A stretch of 64,000 nt of DNA from Candidatus Obscuribacterales bacterium (GCA_020634035.1 JACKCM010000005.1:682001-746000), one strand, 5' to 3'. Positions 8,829 to 17,591 are shown, counted from the stretch's first letter. Numbers and translations: made by a program. Notes: a model not told the origin generated them from the sequence alone.

Positions 8829-9446
8829 TTGAATATCGATGCGGTTATTTTCGATTATGGAAATGTCCTCAGCCGGGTGCCCGAGCAGGATGATATCGAT
8901 GCTATGGCTGCTATCATGCAAATCGGTACGGATAGATTTTTAGAGGGATACTGGCATCATCGGCTTGATTATGATTGCGGTATGCCCAGTATCGAATACT
9001 GGCAAGCAGTGGCGGACTATCTGGATATTGCGCTCAAGCCTGAAGAGGCGGATCGGTTGACGATGATAGATGCGATTAGCTGGAGCAGACCGGAACCTGC
9101 TATGGCAGAGCTTGCCGACCGTTTGCATCGTGCCGGAGTAGAGCTTGCCATTCTGTCCAACATGCCGATGGATATCAAAGTCTATCTAGAGAGTAATTGC
9201 AACTGGCTTCCAGACTTTGTTCATCGGACATACTCTTGCGATCTCAAGTTTGCCAAGCCGGATCCGAGAATCTATGAGCATTCCAAAAATGGAGTGGCTC
9301 GCCATGAGGAGAGAATTGTTTTCATCGACGATCGTGAAGAAAATATCGATGCCGCCAGAAAAGTTGGTATCAATTCTCTTCTGTTCTCCGGCTTCCAGCG
9401 ACTGGTGGAAGATCTAGGCGAAACCAGTTTGAAAGAGCATCTGTAA
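8829..9446 (+). CDS. HAD-superfamily hydrolase (YihX-like)
   Basis: 205-residue soluble haloacid-dehalogenase-type phosphatase. Motif I is FDYGNVL (nucleophile Asp; the usual second Asp is replaced by Gly, as in YihX-like members), motif II is the Ser in LSNM, motif III is the Lys in KFAKPDPRIYE, and motif IV is FIDDREEN. Spacing and length fit subfamily IA with an alpha-helical cap, as in sugar-phosphate phosphatases such as YihX. The substrate is unknown. It starts at a TTG preceded by GGAGG, and a strong terminator hairpin lies immediately after the stop. Confidence 0.85.
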   Translation: MNIDAVIFDYGNVLSRVPEQDDIDAMAAIMQIGTDRFLEGYWHHRLDYDCGMPSIEYWQAVADYLDIALKPEEADRLTMIDAISWSRPEPAMAELADRLHRAGVELAILSNMPMDIKVYLESNCNWLPDFVHRTYSCDLKFAKPDPRIYEHSKNGVARHEERIVFIDDREENIDAARKVGINSLLFSGFQRLVEDLGETSLKEHL

Positions 9447-9450
9447 TAAA

Positions 9451-9478
9451 ATACCGGCTTCAAATTTGAAGCCGGTAT
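9451..9478. terminator. Perfect 28-bp palindrome, bidirectional terminator
   Basis: A perfect inverted repeat (ATACCGGCTTCAAA and its complement) lies 4 bases after the HAD gene stop and 43 bases after the end of the convergent FKBP gene. It probably terminates both. Confidence 0.75.
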
Positions 9479-9521
9479 CACTGCGATTTTCAGGAAAGTC
9501 TTCTTCCTGAACTGCTGTGTC

Positions 9522-9863
9522 TTAGTTGAGACCGAGCAGTTCTACTTCGAAAATCAAGGTGGCGTTCGGAGGAATTACCCCACCAGCACCTCTAGCGCCG
9601 TAGCCGAGTTCAGGCGGAATAGTCAACTTTCTTTTACCGCCGATTTTCATGGACATGACACCTTCGTCCCATCCACGAATAACTTGACCCTGACCGATAC
9701 AGAATTCGAAAGGCTGACCACGGTCGACCGAGCTATCGAATTTGGTACCATCGGTAAGCCAACCAGTGTAGTGCACGCTGACCATCTGACCGGGCTGAGG
9801 CGAGGCGCCGTTGCCTTCGAGGAGTTCTTCGTACTGCAAACCACTCTGTGTTGTTGTCGTCAT
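9522..9863 (-). CDS. FKBP-type peptidyl-prolyl cis-trans isomerase (cytoplasmic)
   Basis: 113-residue single-domain FKBP, catalysing cis-trans isomerisation of prolyl bonds. Family signatures are VSVHYTGWLTDGTKFDSS, GQGQVIRGWDEGVMSM and KLTIPPELGYG, with the conserved Asp, Trp and aromatic pocket residues present. No signal peptide is present. The start is the ATG at 9863, preceded by AGAGGA; an upstream in-frame extension has no ribosome-binding site and resembles untranslated sequence. The neighbouring gene encodes a lipoprotein version of the same domain, with close sequence identity in the active site. Confidence 0.93.
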   Translation of the reverse strand: MTTTTQSGLQYEELLEGNGASPQPGQMVSVHYTGWLTDGTKFDSSVDRGQPFEFCIGQGQVIRGWDEGVMSMKIGGKRKLTIPPELGYGARGAGGVIPPNATLIFEVELLGLN

Positions 9864-9988
9864 AAATCTGTCCTCTTTTTTCTTTGTGTCTGCTTGAAAG
9901 ATTGACAGCCACAGGCTGTTCGAAATGCGCTTTGACAAGCATTCGGGGAAGAATAGCACTTATACCCGAAATGATCCAGGCTTCTTGA

Positions 9989-10549
9989 CTACTTGACGTC
10001 AATCAGTTCTACATCGAAAACCAGAGTAGAACCAGGTGGAATCCTGTCTCCGGCCCCTGCGTCTCCGTAAGCCAGATTCGGCGGAATGGTTAGTTTGCGC
10101 TTACCGCCAATTTTCATGGTCATCACACCTTCGTCCCAGCCACGGATGACTTGACCTTGTCCGATGGAGAATTGGAAAGGTTGTCCACGGTCGACCGAGC
10201 TATCGAATTTGGTACCATCGGTAAGCCATCCTGTGTAATGCACAGTGACTGTATCACCTGGTTTGGGGCTCTTTCCGGTGCCTTCCACAATCTCTTCGTA
10301 TTGCAGACCGGTCTCGGTGGTGACCTTTTTACCGCTGCCTTCCTGGGGTGTGAAGACCGGAGCTGATTGCTCCGCCGGAGCTGATTGCTCCGCTGGAGCT
10401 GCCTGCTCCGCTGGCTCGGCCGCTGTCGCACCACCTGCATCAGGAGAAGCCGCCTTGTCTCCCTGGCTGCATCCTGTTACCAGGGTAAAAGCGGTAGCCA
10501 GACTCAATGTCGCAGCAGTGGTGAACAAAATCTTCTGAATGTCTTTCAT
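9989..10549 (-). CDS. FKBP-type peptidyl-prolyl isomerase, lipoprotein form
   Basis: 186-residue isomerase with a lipoprotein signal peptide ending in LVTGC (Cys about residue 27). An Ala/Glu/Gln/Pro linker with repeated PAEQSA follows, then an FKBP domain (about residues 78-186) containing VTVHYTGWLTDGTKFDSS and GQGQVIRGWDEGVMTM. It should act on proteins outside the cytoplasmic membrane. The domain is nearly identical to that of the downstream cytoplasmic FKBP, implying a tandem duplication in which one copy acquired an export signal. The gap between the genes is about 125 bases. Confidence 0.92.
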   Translation of the reverse strand: MKDIQKILFTTAATLSLATAFTLVTGCSQGDKAASPDAGGATAAEPAEQAAPAEQSAPAEQSAPVFTPQEGSGKKVTTETGLQYEEIVEGTGKSPKPGDTVTVHYTGWLTDGTKFDSSVDRGQPFQFSIGQGQVIRGWDEGVMTMKIGGKRKLTIPPNLAYGDAGAGDRIPPGSTLVFDVELIDVK

Positions 10550-10711
10550 GAATACTCCATCCGGTCAATAAGCTCTCTTTTGTGCCGGTGCACAAGTTGC
10601 TAGTTTACCATCCGAGTTCCTAATGACAATTCGACCTTGATGGGATCTCGAAAAGAAGGTAAAAGAAGGTAGCAATTTCTAGCTCTATACATAGAGGTGG
10701 AGAGGTGGACG

Positions 10712-11371
10712 GTGATACAAGAGAAAGACCTGGCGGAAATCACAGCCTCCATTTTAAAAAATGAAGGAAAGAATACTGAACACAAGATTTCTCAGCGTTA
10801 TCTGGTGGGAGTCGCCGGTCCGCCCGGAGCAGGAAAGTCAACGTTTGCAGCAGATCTCTGTCGTTCTGTAAATGAGGTCGCATCCAAACATGTGGCGAAA
10901 GTGGTGCCTATGGATGGTTTTCACCTCGACAATTCCAGGCTTGAGCAAATGGGGTTGCTTCATCTCAAGGGCATACCCGATACGTTCGACAAAGAAGGTT
11001 TCGAAGCTCTTGTAACTAGATTGAAAACTTTGCCAGCGGAAACAATATTTTTCCCTGTCTTCGATCGCAGTATAGAAGCCAGTATTCAAGACGCTGATAG
11101 TGTCGGACCTGATCAACCTATCGTGATTTTAGAAGGCAATTATCTATTTTACTGGCATCAAATACGAAACCAGTTGGATCTATCGATTTATATCGATGCA
11201 CCAGAAGATATTCTTTACGAAAGACTTATTGCAAGGCATTTAGAAGGTGGCAAAGACACGCAGTCGGCCAGAGATAAAGTTCTGTCAACCGATATGCCCA
11301 ATCGCAATTTGGTCCAGAGCTGTCGTGACTGCGCCAATATCTTTCTCGATTCAGCCAAGGGCGTCTTTTAG
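10712..11371 (+). CDS. P-loop nucleoside/nucleotide kinase-like protein (uridine kinase superfamily)
   Basis: Soluble kinase of about 219 residues. A Walker A motif (GPPGAGKST) is followed by VPMDGFHLDN, characteristic of the uridine kinase/phosphoribulokinase-like group that includes YggC and FrcK. A Walker B-like VILEGNYLFY and a lid segment with Arg residues (ERLIARHLEGG) follow. It should transfer phosphate from ATP to a small metabolite, perhaps a sugar or vitamin, but the substrate cannot be read from sequence. The GTG at 10712 has a better ribosome-binding site (GGAGAGG) than the GTG five codons upstream at 10697. The 3' end overlaps the convergent gene by 21 bases. Confidence 0.8.
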   Translation: MIQEKDLAEITASILKNEGKNTEHKISQRYLVGVAGPPGAGKSTFAADLCRSVNEVASKHVAKVVPMDGFHLDNSRLEQMGLLHLKGIPDTFDKEGFEALVTRLKTLPAETIFFPVFDRSIEASIQDADSVGPDQPIVILEGNYLFYWHQIRNQLDLSIYIDAPEDILYERLIARHLEGGKDTQSARDKVLSTDMPNRNLVQSCRDCANIFLDSAKGVF

Positions 11372-11989
11372 AGATACTTTGGCGGCAAGATGTTTTCTTG
11401 CTGCATCGAGAATGGCGAATTCTTCATCCAGTCTATCTACCGTATCCACAAGCTCAAGCAGATCTTGCTGATCTCTTGGAGAGCCATAGAAATTAGCCGC
11501 AATCCAGAAAGAAAGTTCAACTGGCGTATTCGGTATTTCGCCTGCCAGTTTAACCTCTTTATCTACCAGCTTCGACGACAGATGCAGAATGTCTTTCACC
11601 GCCTGATGAATATCGTCCACCAGTGGCTCGGTCGATTCTTCGATGGTATGATCATCGAAATACTCTACTTCAGCACGAATGTACGGAACTTCTTCGATTA
11701 TGCGTCGAACCTCGAAGCGGCGCTCTCCCAGAGTCAGGATATTCAGTCTGCCCTGGGGTAATCGCTTTACCTTTGTGATGGTGGTACTGCAGCCGGTGCT
11801 AAGCATTCTTTCGTTAAGGTCGTCGAAGAAAATAATGCCGAAGGGTTCATCGTTCTCGATCGCATGGTTGATCATGCTTTTGTAGCGCTCTTCGAAAATA
11901 TGGAGCGGCAAGTAAGCTTTCGGAAAAAGAACAACCGGAAGCGGAAAGATTGACAGGACTGCGGTGCTTTTCTTAGTAGTCTCAGGCAT
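11351..11989 (-). CDS. Lon N-terminal (LON substrate-binding) domain protein
   Basis: 212-residue stand-alone version of the N-terminal domain of Lon protease, with no ATPase or peptidase part. The signature LSIFPLPVVLFPKAYLPL and HIFEERYKSMI is clear, followed by the PUA-like beta barrel and a helical C-terminal half. Such free-standing proteins are common in bacteria and cyanobacteria; a role in substrate binding or protein quality control is presumed from the domain. The gene overlaps the end of the convergent kinase gene by 21 bases. Confidence 0.88.
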   Translation of the reverse strand: MPETTKKSTAVLSIFPLPVVLFPKAYLPLHIFEERYKSMINHAIENDEPFGIIFFDDLNERMLSTGCSTTITKVKRLPQGRLNILTLGERRFEVRRIIEEVPYIRAEVEYFDDHTIEESTEPLVDDIHQAVKDILHLSSKLVDKEVKLAGEIPNTPVELSFWIAANFYGSPRDQQDLLELVDTVDRLDEEFAILDAARKHLAAKVSLKDALG

Positions 11990-12069
11990 GGAACAAACAG
12001 TCTCGGCGTGTCGAATCGGAACCAGGGCGTAGGACCCACTAATACTATTCTAAGCACATTTTCAAGAAG

Positions 12070-12097
12070 AAAGGCAGAATCCTGAGATTCTGCCTTT
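12070..12097 (-). terminator. Rho-independent-type terminator after the selW-like gene
   Basis: A 12-bp perfect stem (AAAGGCAGAATC and its complement) has a four-base loop. It lies about 38 bases past the stop of the minus-strand selenoprotein gene and continues into a T-rich stretch on that strand. A 14-bp palindrome (ATCGAATATTCGAT, 12106-12119) sits between the gene and the hairpin. Confidence 0.75.
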
Positions 12098-12134
12098 GCA
12101 ATCATCGAATATTCGATTCAGGAGGTCCTGAGGT

Positions 12135-12377
12135 TCAAGCTTCTTTCTTGAGGAGTTCCATTACCTCGCCGTCTTCAGGGAATCTTCCCAGGGTTGCTTT
12201 CGAAAAGATAAGCTTCCCGTTGAATTCGACTTCGAAGACCCCTCCGGATGATTTAACCAGTTCGGTCTCGTAAGAGAACTCGCTTTTCAGTTCAGCTGCC
12301 AAACTGACAGCTCGGGCTTTGTATCCTCAAGCACCGCAATAGGTGATTTTCATCTTCGTGGATGTAGATGTGCTCAT
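12135..12377 (-). CDS. SelW/Rdx-family selenoprotein (TGA = selenocysteine at codon 17)
   Basis: 80-residue thioredoxin-fold protein that reads only through an in-frame TGA (12327-12329). The resulting active site is YCGAUGYKARA, the classic CxxU motif of selenoprotein W, in which Cys and Sec form a selenenylsulfide for thiol redox chemistry. The remainder fits the Rdx family: SLAAELKSEF helix, SSGGVFEV with GGVFEV where SelW has GFFEV, and NGKLIFSK. A strong ribosome-binding site (AGGAGG) precedes the ATG at 12377. A 7-bp hairpin starts 14 bases after the TGA. It lies 31 bases behind the ferritin-like gene, suggesting a shared oxidative-stress or iron operon. Standard gene finders would miss it. 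Confidence 0.88.
12294..12312 (-). promoter_or_regulatory. Candidate bacterial SECIS hairpin of the selW-like gene
   Basis: On the coding strand, AGCUGUC pairs with GGCAGCU (seven pairs, one of them G-U) around the loop AGUUU. It starts 14 bases after the UGA, placing a loop G about 23 bases downstream. Known bacterial SECIS elements bound by SelB have a short helix with a loop G in this range. Confidence 0.72.
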
Positions 12378-12408
12378 CTCGGTATCCTCCTTTTGTGTTT
12401 CCGGTTAT

Positions 12409-12864
12409 CTAGCGTGCATGAACGGGTTGGGGTTGATAATCCCTCAAATACATTTCGAGGTTCTCGTAGTGAGAGACCTCTTCAAGGATAATCTGTTCAT
12501 ACATCAACTTCAAAATCAAATCTTTCTCAAATTCTTTCAGATGACGCTCATACATCTCGATGTGGTTTTTCTCCATTTCGAGATCTTCTTTGAGCATCTC
12601 TTCCAGGGTCTGGTCTCCAGGCTCGTCGATCTCTTCCATTTTCACCGAAGGATGACCGCCAAGAGCGGTTATCTTCTCGCCGATTTGAATCGAATGGGTC
12701 ATCGAATCGGTGGCCAGGCTGCGAAAGAGCTGCACCAGCGGACCGCGTCCGGGACCTATTACGATGAAGGAGTGATGAAGATAGCGCACCATGGCGGCTA
12801 GTTCTTTCTCCAGGGCACTGTTCAGGGCTTCGATAACTCTCTCTTTATTTACTTTTGGCTCCAT
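12409..12864 (-). CDS. Ferritin-like (bacterioferritin-type) diiron protein
   Basis: 151-residue four-helix ferritin-like protein. Helix A holds EKELAAMVRYLHHS (iron-ligand Glu about residue 21), helix B has DSMTHSIQIGEKITALGG, helix C has MEKNHIEMYERHLKEF, and helix D ends in ILEEVSHYENLEMYL with the E-x2-H ligand pair. These give a di-iron site for iron storage or peroxide detoxification. The ATG at 12864 follows AGGAAGAG. A TATAAT-like -10 box lies about 75 bases upstream (12939-12944, minus strand). The SelW-like gene follows 31 bases downstream. Confidence 0.85.
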   Translation of the reverse strand: MEPKVNKERVIEALNSALEKELAAMVRYLHHSFIVIGPGRGPLVQLFRSLATDSMTHSIQIGEKITALGGHPSVKMEEIDEPGDQTLEEMLKEDLEMEKNHIEMYERHLKEFEKDLILKLMYEQIILEEVSHYENLEMYLRDYQPQPVHAR

Positions 12865-12971
12865 GACTCTTCCTGCTCAAATAAACGGTAATTGGGGCGA
12901 ATCGCCTCGAAGCGCCTATTGTACCGCATCTAATAATAATTATAGCCCTGACAGCCCCAGATAAGCCGTAT

Positions 12972-14210
12972 TTAGCCCGGTCTTTTCGGTTCGGGCTTGT
13001 CAAAGGGGATCGCTTCTCCGAACATCTCTAAATGCTGAATCCGGGCATCCTGCCAGGCGCAATAATCTTCGCGATATTGATGGCGTGCTTGACCGAAGGA
13101 CGTGCTCATGGCGCGCTGTTCTTGTTCATTGAGCCAGGCAGCTTCTTTTTTGAGGTCCATCAGCTTCACCGACCAGTCCCGGGGCTTGACCGGAAATACC
13201 GTATCTATGGCGCGTTTGTCCGGCGGCACCTCGTCATAGGGTTCGGCTATGCCGTCGGTTCTTGATTGGAAGACCATCGCCTGGTAAAGGTCCTGGGGCT
13301 CTATGCCATTGAGACGGCTGTCGGTCAGCAGTCCCCAGTGGCTCTGACAGAAGAAAAGCTCGCTGTTTTTGTCATACAGGGCGGTAATCATGTGCAGATC
13401 ATGCCCGTTGCCTGAAGCTTCAGGGGTCAGCAGCCGGTTGATATAGACCGGTATCTGAACCGGTCGCTTTGTGAATTCGCGGTAGACCCGCGCTCTTTCT
13501 ACCAGCTCAACCGGGGAGTGAATCGGTTTCAGTTCAGCAGATTGGCTGAGGGAAGCATCCACAATCAGTCCATCGGCATTGCCTTCGGTGATTTTGCATA
13601 CTGAAACAGCGTCTTCGATGCTAAGCGAGGTGCCTTCGGCTACTGTGTCTTCCCTGCCGGCAAGCTCTCTGAAGCCTTTGACCACTACTTCTCCTGTGGT
13701 CTGGATACCGACAGAGGGGCGCTGGCGGTAGGCGAGCGTATAGGCTTCCCCTTCGGCTTTCTTATTCAAAAGCGCCTGCATGACGATAAGATCGTAGAGT
13801 TGCCCGGCGGCATCTCGAAAACCTTTGCGCATGATACTTTGCTCATCGCACAGCCTGGCTTCCAGATCAAGAGCGAGGCTTTCTAGATCACACTCTACTT
13901 CAATAGAGCTGGAGCCATCCAGCGCTTCGAGGGTACAGGAGCCGGTCACGGCAAGCTCTGCTATGGGTTCGATAACCGGCACAGGGTCGGTCTCTAAGAG
14001 CTGGCGCATCTTCGATTGAATTACGCTTGTAGTATGGAAACCCTGGCAGGTAAATCTCTCCGGGTCACCTGCCCGGCGGGCCATCGCTTCACCAATGCGC
14101 AGCAGATCTTCAGGAAGATAGATGGTTCTTCCCCGGACTCTGCCGTCAGACGAAAAGACCCGATCGATCGCCCGGGCGACCAGATCCACGGTGGTGACTC
14201 GATCAAGCAT
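12972..14210 (-). CDS. Hypothetical protein, 412 aa
   Basis: Soluble protein with no recognised family, signal peptide or membrane helix. The first 70 residues are rich in charged helix. A later segment, GNGHDLHMITALYDKNSE then FFCQSHWGLLTDSRL (about residues 276-315), resembles the His and Asn/Gln regions of papain-like or transglutaminase-like folds, which place a His in a strand and an (N/Q)xxWG motif after it. A possible matching Cys is in VTGSCTLEA (about residue 92). This is weak pattern evidence. The C-terminus is basic and proline-rich. It follows a low-complexity gene by 55 bases on the same strand, so the two probably act together. Confidence 0.6.
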   Translation of the reverse strand: MLDRVTTVDLVARAIDRVFSSDGRVRGRTIYLPEDLLRIGEAMARRAGDPERFTCQGFHTTSVIQSKMRQLLETDPVPVIEPIAELAVTGSCTLEALDGSSSIEVECDLESLALDLEARLCDEQSIMRKGFRDAAGQLYDLIVMQALLNKKAEGEAYTLAYRQRPSVGIQTTGEVVVKGFRELAGREDTVAEGTSLSIEDAVSVCKITEGNADGLIVDASLSQSAELKPIHSPVELVERARVYREFTKRPVQIPVYINRLLTPEASGNGHDLHMITALYDKNSELFFCQSHWGLLTDSRLNGIEPQDLYQAMVFQSRTDGIAEPYDEVPPDKRAIDTVFPVKPRDWSVKLMDLKKEAAWLNEQEQRAMSTSFGQARHQYREDYCAWQDARIQHLEMFGEAIPFDKPEPKRPG

Positions 14211-14265
14211 TTTAAGAACGGACTCCTTTCATCCGCGGATTGAGCCATAGAAGCGATTATGGCGG

Positions 14266-14811
14266 TCAGCCGACACTACTGAATCGTTGGCTGAGACTTG
14301 CCAGGTGATCCCGCGCAGGTTCCGAGACCGCGCCCACTTTCTCTATACTGCCGATCATGTCTCGGCGAGTAGAGCTGGCATATTCCCGGGGTTTGAAATC
14401 TGCTTCGGCTTTGTCATTGGCGGCCAGGGCGGTCTGCTCTGCAACAGATTCTGTACTGTTATCGTTATGTGCTGAGGCAACATCGGTGGAGGTTTCGCCC
14501 ACGGCTTCAGGCTGGGGCTCTTCGTGGAAGAAGCTGAGCTCGGGCAGGGTGCCATTAGCCACCTCGTCGGAAGTGCGAGCAGTGTTGAAGGATGCGTTCT
14601 CGACGGGACCGGTTTCGGTTCTGTAGGCGCTCAGGGTATCGATAGAAGAGATGGAAGTGTTGATGTCCTCGGCTGCTTCGCCGGTCAGCCTGGAGTTATC
14701 GAACTGTGAATTGCTGAAAAGATCGGCAAAAAGGTCAGAATTGCCCTGACCGCCAGCACCTTTGGACGGTGTTCCGCCCAGATTGCCATCAGATCCTTTG
14801 TCGCCAGCCAT
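14266..14811 (-). CDS. Hypothetical low-complexity protein
   Basis: 181-residue protein rich in Ser, Ala, Glu, Asp, Gly and Asn, with almost no hydrophobic core, so it is probably disordered. No signal peptide or domain is seen. The ATG at 14811 has AGGGG just upstream. It is the first gene of a likely pair with the 412-residue unknown protein downstream. It could be an accessory or chaperone-like partner, but nothing in the sequence shows this. Confidence 0.55.
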   Translation of the reverse strand: MAGDKGSDGNLGGTPSKGAGGQGNSDLFADLFSNSQFDNSRLTGEAAEDINTSISSIDTLSAYRTETGPVENASFNTARTSDEVANGTLPELSFFHEEPQPEAVGETSTDVASAHNDNSTESVAEQTALAANDKAEADFKPREYASSTRRDMIGSIEKVGAVSEPARDHLASLSQRFSSVG

Positions 14812-14893
14812 TTGCCCCTAACCTTCGAGTATCCACATTCCCTCTTATACTCTTCCACGATCTAGAGAATATGAGTCACTGAATTAGCTATAT

Positions 14894-16852
14894 TTAGTCT
14901 TTTTCTGGTGGTTTCTTATAGAAAAGAACCAGGAGCCCAACCAGGGTCATGATCACGGCGACAGGCCAGTAATGCTCCAGAGAGCTCTCGAGCTTGAGAC
15001 GGGTGATGATTATGGCGGTCAGATTATTGATGCCGTGGATGACCATGGCAGGAAAAATCGAGCCGGTATAGATTGTTATGGCTGTCAGAAGAATGCCGAG
15101 AATGGCAGTCGGTACGATTCGGAAGATGCTCAGATGAAACAGTCCGAAGAGAATCCCGACAAAAAATATCGAGCCCCAGGTGCCGAAGCGCTTTTTAACA
15201 AGACCGAGAATACAGCCGCGGAACATAAGCTCTTCGCATATCGCCGGCGAGATAGCCAGCGCTGTGATTACCACCAGAAGCGGTTTGTTCGCCTGGATAA
15301 TCAGGTCTCGGAACATCGAAGTGAAAAACTCCGGTGCAGGAAAAATGAGGCTCTGAATAGCATTGGCAAGAAAGGCGATAAGAATGCATCCAGGTGCTAT
15401 GAGTACGGCACCGATCATATGTCTGGCTTTTGGCTTGACCAGGCTCAAGGTGGACGGAGTCAGCCGTCCGACATAACGCAACAGTACCAGTGATGGTGTC
15501 AGGATGACAATCGCCTGTGTCAATATTGAACCATAAGACATATCCCACTGTTGCAGGGATTGACCGAGGTAGAACATCAAAAGAAAAGTGACTGTTATTA
15601 AAATCCCCACTTCTACGGCAAAGTCGTCTTCTTTCCATCTTGCCTGCTTGGGCTTATCCAGATCGAACATCAGATCTTCGCGGTCAAGAATGAAAGAAGC
15701 TCTCCAGGTGACCAGCGCGGCAAAAATGAAAGAGACTAGGATGGTGACCGATTGCCATAGCCAGTTGGGTGAACCGGAGAGAAATTCTTTGATTCCCAGG
15801 GCGGTGTTTAAAATAGGGATAAAAGCTATGCCTGAAGAAAGCTCCAGATCAGGAAGAGAACAGACTCCGGTGCCGGCGATTACAAAAAGCAAGAAGGGAA
15901 CGAAATAACCCTGACCCTGCTGAAAGGTCTTGCACCAGGAAGCGAGATAAATTGAGAGTGCCGCAAGGGATAGCACCAGGGGCACCGAGGTGATGAAACA
16001 GTAAAGAGCTGCCAGGGGAGAGAAAGTGAAGTCGTATTCTTTTTGGCAGGCAGAAAACAGGGCGAAGGTAGTTAGAATACTGATCAAACCGAGGGCGACG
16101 GTAGATAGCCCACAGACCGAGACCACCAGCAGTTTGCCCAGGAGGATGTTTTTGCGACTGACCGGACTGAGCAATAGAACTTGCAGGCTCTTACGCTCTC
16201 TTTCTCCGGTGATGATATCGATGGCGGGATACGAAATTGCCACCAGCACCATGGTGAAAAGCAGAAATGGCACCACTGTTCTGACCGGGTCCGAAACCAG
16301 TAGATGCTTCTGATCTACCTCTATCTCTTTGGCTTCCAGATTGTATTGAGAAGGAAGTTTGAGAGAATAGCTGCGGGTCCTGAGACGCAGTATGTTCTCT
16401 TTGATATCGGAGAGCAGACCAGAGACATTCTGGGCCGATACAAGAGACAGCTCTTTGCGTTGATTAAATATCAGCTTGATCTCAGGCACTTTGCCGACAT
16501 CATTGTAGTGGGTGCTGAAATCACTGGGAAACTGAACAACAAGATCCAGTTTGCCCGCTCTTAAAAGTTTCATACAGGTGGAAGGATCGTGTTCGGGCGA
16601 TAGCGTCAGGCTATTCGACTTTTTCATCTCTTTCAGCATCGGTGCATAGTCGCCCACCAGGGCGATTCGAGAATGGCGATGCATGATGTCGGCTTTGATT
16701 TTGGTGGCGACTATGGCCGGCAGAATAAGAAAGAGGGGATAGAGCAGGATAGGCATCACCACCATGATCAGAAGCGAGCGATAGTCCCGAAAGAGTTCGA
16801 GAATATCTTTGCGAAAAACTATCGCTATCTCGCCCAGGTCATCTTTCTGCAC
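14894..16852 (-). CDS. ABC-2 permease fused to a CPBP intramembrane protease
   Basis: 652-residue membrane protein with two parts. Residues 1-400 form a NatB-type ABC-2 exporter permease: an N-terminal membrane helix, a large extracytoplasmic domain, then several membrane helices that include the ITGERERKSLQVLLLSP coupling motif. Residues 420-650 form a CPBP (CAAX/Abi) protease domain with EELMFRG (the EExxxR motif), FGLFHLS and the HGINNLTA histidine motif. It overlaps the upstream ATPase gene by 14 bases. The ABC-2/CPBP fusion is a known but unusual architecture, suggesting export coupled to processing of a peptide or membrane protein. The GTG start is inferred from the overlap. Confidence 0.87.
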   Translation of the reverse strand: MQKDDLGEIAIVFRKDILELFRDYRSLLIMVVMPILLYPLFLILPAIVATKIKADIMHRHSRIALVGDYAPMLKEMKKSNSLTLSPEHDPSTCMKLLRAGKLDLVVQFPSDFSTHYNDVGKVPEIKLIFNQRKELSLVSAQNVSGLLSDIKENILRLRTRSYSLKLPSQYNLEAKEIEVDQKHLLVSDPVRTVVPFLLFTMVLVAISYPAIDIITGERERKSLQVLLLSPVSRKNILLGKLLVVSVCGLSTVALGLISILTTFALFSACQKEYDFTFSPLAALYCFITSVPLVLSLAALSIYLASWCKTFQQGQGYFVPFLLFVIAGTGVCSLPDLELSSGIAFIPILNTALGIKEFLSGSPNWLWQSVTILVSFIFAALVTWRASFILDREDLMFDLDKPKQARWKEDDFAVEVGILITVTFLLMFYLGQSLQQWDMSYGSILTQAIVILTPSLVLLRYVGRLTPSTLSLVKPKARHMIGAVLIAPGCILIAFLANAIQSLIFPAPEFFTSMFRDLIIQANKPLLVVITALAISPAICEELMFRGCILGLVKKRFGTWGSIFFVGILFGLFHLSIFRIVPTAILGILLTAITIYTGSIFPAMVIHGINNLTAIIITRLKLESSLEHYWPVAVIMTLVGLLVLFYKKPPEKD

Positions 16853-17591
16853 TGGCTTTTCCCTGTACTACATTGAGGAAGATCTCTTCGAGATTTTTCT
16901 GACCGGTAAGCCCTTGCAGCTCTTCGAGGGGGCCTATGGCATGCAGTATGCCATCGTAAATGATACCGATACGATCACAGAGCTTTTCGGCTTCGTTCAT
17001 GATATGGGTCGAAAAGACTATGCATTTGCCTTGATTCCTCAATTCCTGGACGATTTCGTGCACGGTTTGACTGGTGATTACATCAAGACCCGAGGTTGGT
17101 TCATCGAGGATGAGAATGGGGGGATCATGGACCATCGCCCGGGCAAGCGAGACTTTCTGTTTCATCCCGGTGGAGAGTTTGTGGCTTCTTGTATCTATGA
17201 AGTCTGTCATATTGAGCTTCTGTGCCAGTGCGTCAATTCGTCCGGCCAGTTCGCTTTCGGGAAATTTGTGCAAACGTCCGAAATAGGTCAGGATCTCTCT
17301 GGCGGTCAGTCGTTCGTAGAGTCCAGTATCGGACGAGGTAAAGCCTATCTGCTTTCTTACCGCAAGGGGATCTTTGACCGAATCATAGCCGTTTACTTTG
17401 ATGGAACCGGCAGTGGGCTTGACCAGGGTAGAGATCATCTGAAGCGTGGTGGTTTTGCCGGCACCGTTTGGACCGAGCAATCCGAATACTTCGCCGGGTT
17501 TACAACTGAAGCTGACATTGTTGACAGCGTAGAACTCGCCGCGTTTGGCATCGTGAAATATTCGCGATAGTCCGTTTACTTCAATTCCCAT
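16839..17591 (-). CDS. ABC transporter ATP-binding protein (NatA-type)
   Basis: 250-residue ATPase that powers the exporter formed with the two flanking permeases. Motifs are Walker A GPNGAGKTT, the Q-loop in KQIGFTSSDTGLYERL, the signature LSTGMKQKVSLARAM, Walker B ILILDEPTSGLD and the H-loop in VFSTHIMNEAE. It groups by sequence with ABC-2/NatA proteins that export sodium, drugs or peptides. It overlaps the gene before it by 11 bases and the one after by 14 bases, so the three form a translationally coupled operon. Confidence 0.93.
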   Translation of the reverse strand: MGIEVNGLSRIFHDAKRGEFYAVNNVSFSCKPGEVFGLLGPNGAGKTTTLQMISTLVKPTAGSIKVNGYDSVKDPLAVRKQIGFTSSDTGLYERLTAREILTYFGRLHKFPESELAGRIDALAQKLNMTDFIDTRSHKLSTGMKQKVSLARAMVHDPPILILDEPTSGLDVITSQTVHEIVQELRNQGKCIVFSTHIMNEAEKLCDRIGIIYDGILHAIGPLEELQGLTGQKNLEEIFLNVVQGKASAER

